DNA of 64,000 nucleotides. Source: Bradyrhizobium barranii subsp. apii. GTDB taxonomy: Bacteria > Pseudomonadota > Alphaproteobacteria > Rhizobiales > Xanthobacteraceae. Below are positions 34,168 to 42,168 of this stretch, piece by piece (the stretch's first letter is position 1; each line of letters begins with the position of its first letter). The translations under genes were made by a program, and so were the position numbers. The notes under the pieces are model-generated. The model was given only the letters and a program-made list of their open reading frames with translations. It made no database searches and was not told where the DNA came from. Where the stretch lies: contig NZ_CP096255.1 in assembly GCF_011516635.5 (NCBI RefSeq), positions 4,834,501 to 4,898,500 on the forward strand, written 5' to 3'.

Positions 34168-35187
34168 CCGCTTCCCCTCGTGGATCAACGAGGGACTTGA
34201 TGCCTGAAGGACTGACCCAAACGAAAACGCCGACTTCCAAAACCCGGCCGGCTTCAAATCGGAATGCCGGCCGGTTTCATTTCGGAATCGTGGCCGGCTT
34301 CAAATCGGAACGATGGCCGGCTTCAAGTCGGAATACCCGGCCGGAATAAATCGGAATCCGCAGCGATGACGACGCTCGCCGCCAATCCACGCCGGCTCGG
34401 CGGTGCGATCGGCGGCGTCGCCGTCCTCCACACCTGGGGACAGACGCTGATGCATCATCCCCACGTCCATTGCGTCGTTCCGGGTGGCGGCCTCTCGCCC
34501 GATGGCGCGCGCTGGACCGCTTGCCGACCGAACTTCTTCCTGGCCGTCAAACCGTTGTCCAGACTATTTCGCACACTTTTTCTCAAACGTCTGTCGGCAG
34601 CCTTCAACTCCGGTGCCTTGCGTTTCTTCGGCGATCTCGGAGCTCTGGCCGAGCCGGCTGCCTTTGCGGCCCACCTCGACGCCATGCGACGCATCAACTG
34701 GGTTGCTTACGCCAAGCGGCCCTTCGGCGGACCCGCACAGGTCCTGGCCTATCTCGGCCGCTACACCCATCGCGTCGCGATCGCCAACAGCCGGCTCGTC
34801 GCACTCGACGACGATCATGTCGCCTTCTCATGGAAGGACTATCGCCAAAACAGCGCGACAAAGATCATGAATCTCAAGCCCGATGAGTTCATTCGCCGTT
34901 TCCTGCTTCATACGCCGCCTGACGGCTTCCACCGCATCCGCCACTTCGGCTTCATGGCCAACCGCCATCGCGCTGCCAAGCTCGCCCTTTGCCGCGAACT
35001 TCTCGATCATGAGCGAACAGCCCCAAACGATGGCCAGCCGTCGCCTGTGGATTCGGAGGCTCAAACCTGGGCCGAGGTTCCTGCCTGTCCCGATTGTGGT
35101 GGCGTCATGCGCATCATTGAGCGCTTTCGACATAGCTTCAGACGCCCCAGCCCTCGAACATCACCGTTCCGATGCGACACATCGTGA

Positions 35188-35535
35188 GCCAAGTCATGTC
35201 GTGCACGACGATCATCATTCGTCATTTCGCTCCCAGCGTCTCGATCATCGCGGACGATGTCGAATCCGTGCTGTCACACTGCGCGACAACAACCGTCCGA
35301 TGCAGCAAAAGGCCTATCGCGATCTCAGGCGAAGCGCGTCTGATCTCAACTCTTCCAGGATGCGCACTCCTGTGTCTCTGCCTCACGCGCCGAGCCAGCA
35401 GATCGGGCATGGCGATCTCGAACAATCCCCATAGCTGCAAAACCGCGAATAGCCTCCCGCGCCTTCGTTCAATCCGGCTTCAATGAGGTCGCGTCATAAG
35501 CGCCTGCCGCGCCCTCGCGTGAGCGCGACCTCACA
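35188..35535 (+). repeat. Non-coding terminal region of the IS91-like element with inverted repeat
   Basis: No gene is supported. The last 52 bases contain TGAGGTCGCG (35484-35493) and CGCGACCTCA (35524-35533), a perfect 10-bp inverted repeat ending two bases before the junction, plus an inner CGCGTGAGCGCG palindrome. This is the type of hairpin expected at a rolling-circle origin or terminus. Confidence 0.55.
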
Positions 35536-35594
35536 GAACCCTCCAGATTCCCTTTCGCAGCGGACCATGATTCTGTGTTGCATCGGAGGGGACG

Positions 35595-36941
35595 ATGCGA
35601 CCGAAGAAGCACAAGACGACGGGATCGAACGACCTGTTCCGGGCGCGGCTGGACCAGATCATCAATCTGAAGCACGAGCTGGTTCTGTTGGCCGGCAAGA
35701 TCGATTGGGACTGGATCGACGGCGAGATCGCGCCGCTCTACAGCGAGAACGGCCGGCCGGGGATCGAGACCCGCTTCATGATCGGGCTGCTGTTGCTCAA
35801 GCAGATTTACGGGCTGTCCGATGAGGGGATTTGCGAGCGCTGGGTCCACGACCCGTATTTCCAGTACTTCACCGGCGAAGAGTTCTTCCAGCACGCCTTC
35901 CCGCACGAGCGATCGGACCTGAGCCATTGGCGCAAGCGGCTCGGCGACAAGCTGGAACTGCTGCTGGCCGAGAGCCTGCGGGTGGCGCACGAGGCCGGCG
36001 CGTTACGCGGCCAGGACCTCAAGCGGGTCACGGTCGATACCACGGTGCAGCCAAAGGCCATCACCTTTCCGACCGACGCCAAGCTGCTGCATGCGGCCAT
36101 CAAGGGGCTCAATCGCCTGGCGAGAAGGCACGGCGTCAGGCTGCGGCAGTCCTATTCTCGGATCGCCAAGGCCGCCGCGATGATGGCGGGCCGCTACGCC
36201 CATGCCAAACAATTCAGGCGGCATCAGCGGCAGTTGCGTATCCTGCGCTCAAGGCTCGGCCGGATCATCCGCGATATCCGCCGCAAGATCGACGGCCAGC
36301 CAGCCCTGGAGGAGGCGTTCGCCCTTCCGCTTGGCCGGGCCAGCCAGATCCGCTCGCAGCAGCAGCGCCAACGCGGCTGGAAGCTTTATTCTTTCCATGC
36401 CCCGGAGGTGGAGTGCATCGGCAAGGGCAAGGCCTCCGCGCCGTACGAGTTCGGCGTCAAGGCTTCCATCGTCACCAACAACCGCCGAGCTCCCGGCGGT
36501 CTGTTCGTGCTACACGTCAGGGCGCTGCCCGATAATCCGTATGACGGTCACACCCTGCGCGACGTCATCGACCGCACCGAGGCACTCACCGGCTGTCCGA
36601 TCGAGCGGGCCTATGTCGACAAGGGGTATCGCGGCCACGACGCTCAAAATCCACGTCGCGTCTTCATCTCCGGCCAGAAGCGCGGCGTCTTCGGGATCAT
36701 CAAGCGCGAGTTGCGCCGCCGATCCGCCATCGAGCCCATCATCGGACACCTGAAGGCCGAAGGTCACCTCGGGCGCTGCTACCTCAAAGGCCGCGCAGGA
36801 GACGCCGCCAACGTCGTCCTCTCCGCCGTAGGCCACAACTTCCGCCGCATCCTCGCCTGGCTGAGAGATTTCTTGGACCTGTTCCTGATCCGGATATGGC
36901 GCACGTTCACATGTCCCATCCCGCTCAATTCGGATTCTTAA
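35595..36941 (+). CDS. IS5-family transposase of the outer element
   Basis: 448 residues. N-terminal DUF772-like domain (LFRARLDQIINLKHELVLLAGKIDWDWIDGEIAPLY, GLLLLKQIYGLSDEGICERWVHDPYFQYFTGEEFFQH) and the DDE core: KRVTVDTTVQPKAI (first Asp), ERAYVDKGYRGHD (second Asp), and SAIEPIIGHLKAEGHLGRCYLKG (Glu). It is complete, but its element is interrupted 56 bases upstream of its start by the IS91-like insertion, so expression and mobility are uncertain. Confidence 0.93.
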   Translation: MRPKKHKTTGSNDLFRARLDQIINLKHELVLLAGKIDWDWIDGEIAPLYSENGRPGIETRFMIGLLLLKQIYGLSDEGICERWVHDPYFQYFTGEEFFQHAFPHERSDLSHWRKRLGDKLELLLAESLRVAHEAGALRGQDLKRVTVDTTVQPKAITFPTDAKLLHAAIKGLNRLARRHGVRLRQSYSRIAKAAAMMAGRYAHAKQFRRHQRQLRILRSRLGRIIRDIRRKIDGQPALEEAFALPLGRASQIRSQQQRQRGWKLYSFHAPEVECIGKGKASAPYEFGVKASIVTNNRRAPGGLFVLHVRALPDNPYDGHTLRDVIDRTEALTGCPIERAYVDKGYRGHDAQNPRRVFISGQKRGVFGIIKRELRRRSAIEPIIGHLKAEGHLGRCYLKGRAGDAANVVLSAVGHNFRRILAWLRDFLDLFLIRIWRTFTCPIPLNSDS

Positions 36942-38084
36942 CGGACGACTGGCTCATTCGTGATCGCGCGTAACACCGCTTTCACCTTCAAAGGCAAAGC
37001 CGTCGATGTAAAGCAAGTCGGACGCGAGTTGAACGTCCGCTATGTGCTCGAAGGTTCCGTGCAACGAGGCGGCAATCGGCTTCGGGTGAATGTTCAGCTG
37101 ATCGATGCCGAAACCGGCAATCACCTATGGGCCGAGAGGTTCGAGAAACCCGTCGCCGACCTGTTCGACATGCAGGACGAGATCGTATCGCGGCTCGCAA
37201 ACACGCTAAATGCCCAGCTCATTCAGGTTGAAGCGCGGCGAGCGGAACGTTCAACCCATCCCGATGCAATGGACCTGTATTTCCAGGGCTGGGCTTACGA
37301 GAACAATGGGACGACCCCGCAATACATGACGCAAGCGCAGGCCTTTTTCGACCGCGCCTTGGCACTCGATCCCGACAATATCGAGGCGCTGGTCGGCTCG
37401 GCGCGGGTTGAAGCGGCGCTTGGGGCCAATCTTGTCACCGACGACTGGAAAGCGCACTTGGCGGCGGCCGAGGCAGCCTCAACCAGGGCTCTGTCCCTTG
37501 CGCCAAACCATGCTCGGGCCCGTAGCGTCCTGGGTCTGGTCCAATCATTTAGCAACCCGGCCCGAGCCATCGCTGAATGCGAGCGGGCGTTGGCACTGGA
37601 TCACAATTTGGCCGACGCTCATCCCTTCATCGGTCTCGCCAAGTTTTTTCTCGGTCGCAGTAGCGAGACCGAGGCCCATATCCGCGAGGCGCTTCGCCTC
37701 TCTCCTCGCGATTCCTACGCCTACCGGTGGTTCATGTTTGTCGGTCTCGCCAAATTGTTTCTCGGCGCCGATGTGGAAGCGGTTGCCTGGCTGCGCCGGA
37801 GCATCGAGGCCAACCGAAATCATCCCCTCCCGCATTACTATCTCGCCGCGGCACTGTCGCTGCTCGGCTCACCGGACGAGGCGCGGGCCGCCGCGCAGGC
37901 GGGTCTTGTGCTCAATCCGACCTTCACTCTCCGCCGCTACCGGGCCCGCGTGACGAACGACCATCCGGCTTATCTCGCCGGACGCGAGCGTGTGTATGAG
38001 GGCATGCGCATGGCCGGGGTGCCGGAGGGATGAACGGCAGGAGGTCGCCGGTGCGCGCCCAACAAGGATCGGGCGCTCCTGCGC

Positions 38085-39353
38085 TTACGGCGACGGCACG
38101 GTCGAAGGCGGCGCGGTGACGTTCGGCAGCGGAGTTGCTGGCCAAGGGCTTGCCGGCCATGGACCTTTCGGCTTGGCCGCGACCGACGCGCACGCCGCCG
38201 CAAGCTGAGTCCGCATCGACGCCAGGCCCGTCAGGTCGATGTCGAATTTCGCGACGTCCACCTTTTCGTCCGGCATGGGCGTGGTCCGCCGGATATGGAG
38301 GGAGCGGGACGCCATGATCGCCTTGACCATGTCAGGGTCGATGCTGCCGCTCCACATCTCGTACTTCGCGGCTCGGACCGGAAACCCTCCGGCTTCCTGG
38401 TCCTTGTCGGCATCCGCCGTCATCATGATCGTGCTTTTGCCGGCGCTCGTCTCGTCGATCTCGCCCGCGAACATCAGCTGCACGCGATTCCTGGTTTCGC
38501 AAAACATACGCCACTCCATCATCCGGAACGAAGAGACGCTTTCCTTCTTCATCACCGCGATCTTGCTGATGAACGGCCGCGTTGCCTTCTCCAACCTCCA
38601 CATCCCTTCGGCAAACGGTCGCGTGTCGATTCCGAAACGATAGAGCTCGGCTCGCGTCAGCATATGCAGGTTTTCGAACTTCACGATACGGATGAGACCG
38701 TCGAGCTCGCGGCTGATCCCCATCGCCGCGATGAACGCAGCGCGGTCGCGGTCGGCGTTCGCGATCCGGCGCTGCCTGTATTCCGCGACCGCCTGCGGCG
38801 CCGGATGCCCGTGAAAGACGAGGACCAGCCTGGAGTTATGGACCGCCAGGGCGGCGTCGGGAGCGACCTCGCGTGATGTCGCGCCGAGAAACAGGTAACC
38901 GCAGGCCGAGTTGCACATCGCATGGTAGGTCGTGAGCTCCGCCTCGACCTCGCCGCCGGCGGCCTTGGTCTTCAGGCATGCGGCGTCCACCTGTGTGCCG
39001 GCGGCGCACGCCGTCGCGATCGTCCGGCCGACCCGCGCGACCGCCTTGCGACTGCGCAGCAGCCGGCCGATGACGTAGGACTCCACGTTCCCGCCGGGCG
39101 AATGCAGTTAGATCGGACGCTGGGTGTCCTTGACGCCGGCCAGGAAGCGGCGAATGCGCTGGCTCGCGTCTCCATCGATCTCGCCCTCGATGGCGATCCA
39201 GCGGTCGCAGCCGGGCCCGCACGCGTCCGGTGCCCCCTTGGCAAGATAGATCGTCAGCCTGCGCGCAAATCCGGGATTCTCGGCAGGCGTTTCCTCAGCA
39301 TGCAGTGCGCATGGAAGCAGCACGGCCGCGAGAAACAAAATACGGGCAAGCAT
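38085..39353 (-). pseudogene. COG3904-like (ClpP-fold) exported protein with an in-frame stop
   Basis: One frame of about 422 codons is interrupted by a single TAA at 39108-39110 (minus strand). Before it: a signal peptide (MLARILFLAAVLLPCALHAEE) and LTIYLAKGA, IAIEGEIDGDASQRIRRFLAG, TQRPI. After it: LHSPGGNVESYVIGRLLRSR, then AMCNSACGYLFLGATSREV, where Ser-Ala-Cys sits at the nucleophile position of ClpP-like folds, and a long C-terminal domain with a Pro-rich tail. A tyrosine codon (TAC) in place of TAA would give PIYLHSPGG, the expected family strand. The longer downstream piece from 39086 lacks the signal peptide. Probably inactive or a sequencing difference. Confidence 0.75.
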
Positions 39354-39491
39354 GTAACGACTGGGCCACGCACGGTGATGATAGGCGCCGACGTTACAAG
39401 ATGATCGGCGCGCCTACAACTTTCGGTGGCATGCCGGCCCGCGCTTATTGCGCCGGGCGGCACATCGTGCTGTCTCGAAATACAGCGTTCG

Positions 39492-40901
39492 TCACGTCAG
39501 ACGATCGATGATTTCGAAGAGCCTGTCGCAGGAAGCCTCGATCCGCTTTTGCGGAGATGTGGCGATACCCAGCAACAGACCGGGGCGCGCCGAAGCCGTT
39601 GACGCATACCACAGCGACAGCGGGGTCGGCGCCAGTCCGAACGATGCCGCTTCCCTGGCGATGGCGAGATCGGTCGCTCCATCCGGCGGCCGCAGGACCG
39701 CTGCCAATCCGGCAAGCGCAACGTTGGCGGTGCGTGTCCGAAGCTGTTTCAGCAATGCATCGCCTTGCGCGGCGTAGACCCGCTTCGTGCGTCGGAGATG
39801 CCGCAGATAATGGCCATCGCGCATGAAATCGGCGGTCGCGAGCTGCACTGCGGGCCCGGGCGCCGGCGCGAGGCAAGCCGCGGCCTCGGCAAATCGCGAC
39901 GCCAGAGCGGCCGGTGCAACGACAAAGCCGAGCCGCAAGGCAGGGGTCACGGTCTTGCTGAAAGAGCCGATGTGGATGACGCGGCCCGCGCGATCGAGCG
40001 AGGCGAGCGCCGGCGTGGCCCGGCCCTTGAGCTGAAGCTCGCTGAGATAGTCATCCTCGATCACCCACGCCTTGCGTCGGGTGGCCCAGTCGAGCAGGCG
40101 CGAACGCCTCGCCAGCGACAATGTGGATCCGAGTGGCGCCTGCTGTCCGGGCGTCACGACAACCAGCGCCGCGTCGGGAGCATGTTTCAGGCCATATTCA
40201 ACATCGATGCCGTCAGCGTCGACCGGGATCGGCGCGATCGACAGTCTTGCAAGCGCGAGACCGTGCCGCGTGAAGGGAAAGCCCGGATTCTCCATCCAGA
40301 CCTTCGTCTTTGACTCGAGGCCGAGGACACGGAGCGCCAATCCGAGGCCGCCGCTGAAACCGCTGGTGATGATGATCTGCGACGGCGCGCACGCGATCCC
40401 GCGCGCCAGCGCAAGGTAGGCTGCGATCTCGCGTCGCAAGTCGAGCTCGCCGCGCGGATCCGGATAGATCGCCGGCGCGCTCATTTCGGCGCGAACCGCC
40501 TGCGCGCGCATCCTTGCGAGCAGCGTCGCAGGAAAGGTCTCTTGCGCAGGCACGCCCATCTGGAAGATTGCCGGGCCCGCCGTGAGCTCCTGGTACATCT
40601 CCATGAACGAACCGGGGGCCGGGGCCTTGTCCTTGCGAACGGGAAAGGACGGCCGATCCGCGACATGCGTGCCAGTCGCGCGTGACGCGACGATCAGCTG
40701 GGCAGAGGACAGCTTTTCATAGGCCGCGCGCACGGTGCCCCGCGCGACGCCAAGCTGGGCTGCCAGGTCCTGCCAGGAGGGCAGACGCGCTCCGGGTGCG
40801 AGCACGCCGTTCGCGATGGCGGCCCTGATGCCCCCATGGATCTGCTCGGCCAGCGGCGTCTTCGCAGATCGATCCAGTTCCAGCCGGAGCGGTTTGGTCA
40901 T
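39492..40901 (-). CDS. MocR-type GntR regulator with aminotransferase domain (PdxR-like)
   Basis: 469 residues. N-terminal GntR winged helix (TPLAEQIHGGIRAAIANGVLAPGARLPSWQDLAAQLGVARGTVRAAYEKL) and a class I aminotransferase-like domain from about residue 110: IYPDPRGELDLRREIAAYLA, MENPGFPFTRHG, VVVTPGQQAPLGSTLSLARR, EDDYLSELQ and IGSFSKTVTPALRLGFVV containing the PLP-lysine. PdxR-type members control vitamin B6 genes; others control nearby genes. ATG at 40901 has AAGGGGC upstream; the 40928 reading adds nine residues without support. Divergent from the CMD-family gene, which is its likely target. Confidence 0.9.
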   Translation of the reverse strand: MTKPLRLELDRSAKTPLAEQIHGGIRAAIANGVLAPGARLPSWQDLAAQLGVARGTVRAAYEKLSSAQLIVASRATGTHVADRPSFPVRKDKAPAPGSFMEMYQELTAGPAIFQMGVPAQETFPATLLARMRAQAVRAEMSAPAIYPDPRGELDLRREIAAYLALARGIACAPSQIIITSGFSGGLGLALRVLGLESKTKVWMENPGFPFTRHGLALARLSIAPIPVDADGIDVEYGLKHAPDAALVVVTPGQQAPLGSTLSLARRSRLLDWATRRKAWVIEDDYLSELQLKGRATPALASLDRAGRVIHIGSFSKTVTPALRLGFVVAPAALASRFAEAAACLAPAPGPAVQLATADFMRDGHYLRHLRRTKRVYAAQGDALLKQLRTRTANVALAGLAAVLRPPDGATDLAIAREAASFGLAPTPLSLWYASTASARPGLLLGIATSPQKRIEASCDRLFEIIDRLT

Positions 40902-40912
40902 GCCCCTTGGTA

Positions 40913-40925
40913 CACGATTTTCGTG
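40913..40925. promoter_or_regulatory. Candidate MocR operator (palindrome)
   Basis: CACGA-TTT-TCGTG, a 5-bp perfect inverted repeat 12 bases before the regulator start, in the 109-base divergent promoter region. Its position overlapping the regulator's leader would allow autoregulation. Assignment is inference. Confidence 0.35.
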
Positions 40926-41010
40926 CATTCTTGGTGCTTTTTTGTGGACCAGGGCAGGGCCATTTAGGGCGGAGACAAGGGCCGGGCATCGATCATCAAG
41001 GAGCAGAAAA

Positions 41011-41472
41011 ATGACCAGGCGTCTCGACTACGACCGTATCGCGCCGGCGGGTGTGAAAGCGCTGGGCGGCGTGTACGGCTACATCATGCAGAGCAATCTT
41101 CCTGCGGGGTTGATCAACCTCGTCTATCTGCGCGTATCCCAGATCAACAACTGCGCCTACTGCCTCGACATGCATATGCGCGATCTGCTCAAGAGCGGGG
41201 TGAAGATCGAAAAGCTCGCTCTGCTGCAGGCGTGGGAGGAAGCCGGCAATCTGTTCGACGCGCGCGAGCGCGCCGCCCTCGCATGGGCCGAAACGGTGAC
41301 CCGCGTCGCGGATACCGGCGTGCCGGATCAGGCCTATGAAGCCGCGCGCGGGGTCTTCGAGGAGCGCGAGCTCGTCGATCTCACCATCGCGATCGGCCTG
41401 ATGAACACGTATAATCGTATGGCGATCAGCTTCCGTAAGACGCCGCAGGCCGCCGTCGAGAAGACAGCCTGA
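41011..41472 (+). CDS. Carboxymuconolactone decarboxylase/AhpD-family protein
   Basis: 153 residues. The AhpD-like helical fold has INLVYLRVSQINNCAYCLDMHMRDLLKSG with the peroxidatic-type pair C48/C51 and H55. This Cys-x-x-Cys-x-x-x-His pattern is that of AhpD-type alkylhydroperoxidases rather than true decarboxylases. ATG at 41011 is supported by AAGGAG 7 bases upstream; the longer frame from 40735 runs through the divergent regulator. An HD-domain gene follows by 50 bases. Confidence 0.88.
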   Translation: MTRRLDYDRIAPAGVKALGGVYGYIMQSNLPAGLINLVYLRVSQINNCAYCLDMHMRDLLKSGVKIEKLALLQAWEEAGNLFDARERAALAWAETVTRVADTGVPDQAYEAARGVFEERELVDLTIAIGLMNTYNRMAISFRKTPQAAVEKTA

Positions 41473-41522
41473 CGGGCCACGAACGGCATCGGCCGACGTC
41501 AATGCAAGGCAGGAGTTAGAAA

Positions 41523-42161
41523 ATGACGAGCGTGATTTCCGGCGTGAAAATTCCCGACAGCAAGCTGGCGCGCGAGGCCGCCGAGCTGGTGCGCAGCTAC
41601 GAAGACGAGATGCTGTTCAACCATTCGGTCCGCGTCTACGTGTTCGGCGCGCTGAAGGGGCTGCGTCAGAAGCTGAAATTCGATTCCGAGTTGCTTTATG
41701 TCGCGGCGCTGTTTCACGACCTCGGCCTGGTCGATCACTACCACACCGAAACAAAGCGATTTGAGGTCGACGGTGCCGACGCCGCGCGGGACTTTCTCCG
41801 GGCACGCGGCATCGCCGAGCCGCAGGCCGATCTGGTCTGGGAGGCGATTGCGCTGCACACCACACCCGGTATTCCGGAATATATGAGACCGGAAATCGCC
41901 CTCACGAGGGCAGGAGTTGTGGTGGACGTCGGGGCCGTTGGATATGACGAGTACACGCCGGAGCAGCGCGATCAGGTGATCGCTGCGTTCCCGCGCGGCG
42001 ATTTCAAGAACGAGTTTTTGAAGGTGCAGACCTGCTCAGCGCTGAAGAAGCCGCAGACGACATTCGGGACCGTCAATTTCGACTATATCCAGGATCACGA
42101 TCCCAGCTTCCACAAGCCGAACGTGTGTACGCGCATCCGCAACACGCCCTGGCAAAGCTGA
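41523..42161 (+). CDS. HD-domain protein (cyanamide hydratase-like)
   Basis: 212 residues. HD-domain motifs: NHSVRVYVFG (H34), ALFHDLGLVDHY (H65/D66), and IALHTTPGIPEYMRPEIALTRAGVVVDVGAVGYDEY. The NHS...R start and HDLGL with a following HTT are those of HD proteins grouped with cyanamide hydratase and related metal-dependent hydrolases, not of phosphodiesterase HD-GYP. No substrate assigned. Likely cotranscribed with the CMD-family gene under the divergent MocR regulator. Confidence 0.82.
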   Translation: MTSVISGVKIPDSKLAREAAELVRSYEDEMLFNHSVRVYVFGALKGLRQKLKFDSELLYVAALFHDLGLVDHYHTETKRFEVDGADAARDFLRARGIAEPQADLVWEAIALHTTPGIPEYMRPEIALTRAGVVVDVGAVGYDEYTPEQRDQVIAAFPRGDFKNEFLKVQTCSALKKPQTTFGTVNFDYIQDHDPSFHKPNVCTRIRNTPWQS

Positions 42162-42168
42162 GCTGCCG

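Larger units (their letters stand above)
31738..34362 (-). mobile_element. IS21-family element (2625 bp) with 8-bp GCGATGAC target duplication
   Basis: The termini are TGCGGATTCCGA at the left and TCGGAATCCGCA at the right, perfect 12-bp inverted repeats ending TG/CA. GCGATGAC occurs on both sides (31730-31737 and 34363-34370), and its removal restores the IS91 transposase frame. Contains istA and istB on the minus strand. Subterminal repeats of about 20 bp (consensus close to GGCCGGCTTCAAATCGGAAT) occur three times inside the left end and five times inside the right end. Confidence 0.92.
31304..35187 (+). pseudogene. IS91-family transposase, interrupted by an IS21-like element
   Basis: The first part (31304-31737) has the zinc-ribbon-like N-terminus QACDDCGTTRVAYNSC/RNRHCPKCQGRARAAWLAAR and VPYFHVVFTLP. 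The second (34371-35187) has LHTWGQTLMHHPHVHCVVPGGG (HUH motif), NWVAYAKRPFGGPAQVLAYLGRYTHRVAIAN (catalytic Tyr region) and a C-terminal CPDCGG. Removing 31738-34370 joins EAMT-TLAANPRRLGG in a single frame of about 416 residues, the usual length. Broken by the insertion. Confidence 0.88.
30234..35535 (+). mobile_element. IS91-like element with tyrosine recombinase, inserted at GAAC; itself split by an IS21-like element
   Basis: The left junction follows GAAC (30230-30233) and the right junction precedes GAAC (35536-35539). IS91-family elements insert at GAAC/CAAG-type tetranucleotides, so the boundary is fixed only to within these four bases. Contents are a tyrosine recombinase (30447-31307), overlapping start of a Y-type transposase (31304), the IS21-like insertion, the rest of the transposase to 35187, and a 350-base non-coding end holding the inverted repeat TGAGGTCGCG/CGCGACCTCA. 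Confidence 0.72.
30221..36949 (+). mobile_element. Outer IS5-family element, split by an IS91-like insertion; 6-bp TGGCTC duplication
   Basis: Host-gene continuity places the ends: TGGCTC occurs at 30215-30220 and 36950-36955. The left end reads GTCGTCCGTGAAC and resumes after the IS91-like insertion as CCTCCAGATT; the right end in reverse complement reads GTCGTCCGTTAAGAATCCGA, so the rejoined left end and the right end match at GTCGTCCGT-n-AA and a following TCC. Without the internal insertion the element is about 1.4 kb and holds one transposase (35595-36941). Confidence 0.82.
29685..38033 (+). pseudogene. CadC-like winged-helix/TolB-like/TPR regulator, interrupted by nested mobile elements
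   Basis: The gene starts at TTG 29685 (reading MRYLFDEYAFDTDLREL, the standard beginning of this family, with AGGGAA upstream). Residues 1-105 are an OmpR/CadC-type winged helix (VFDLLDYLIRNRERVVSKDDLIKTIW, LIKTLQRKGFRFVG). A linker leads to LSIVVLPFANFGGDPEQDYFVDG, where the frame is broken at 30220. It resumes at 36956 with FVIARNTAFTFKGKAVD, RYVLEGSVQRGGNRLRV, and TPR-like repeats to the stop at 38033. Deleting 30221-36955 (6735 bases, divisible by three) gives an uninterrupted frame across ISGS-FVIARN. Signal-responsive transcription regulator by family; now probably non-functional. Confidence 0.88.

Noticed and set aside
30221..36949. Interpreting the block as a single composite transposon or genomic island
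   Set aside because: Three independent sets of ends and target duplications or target sites show nested insertions.
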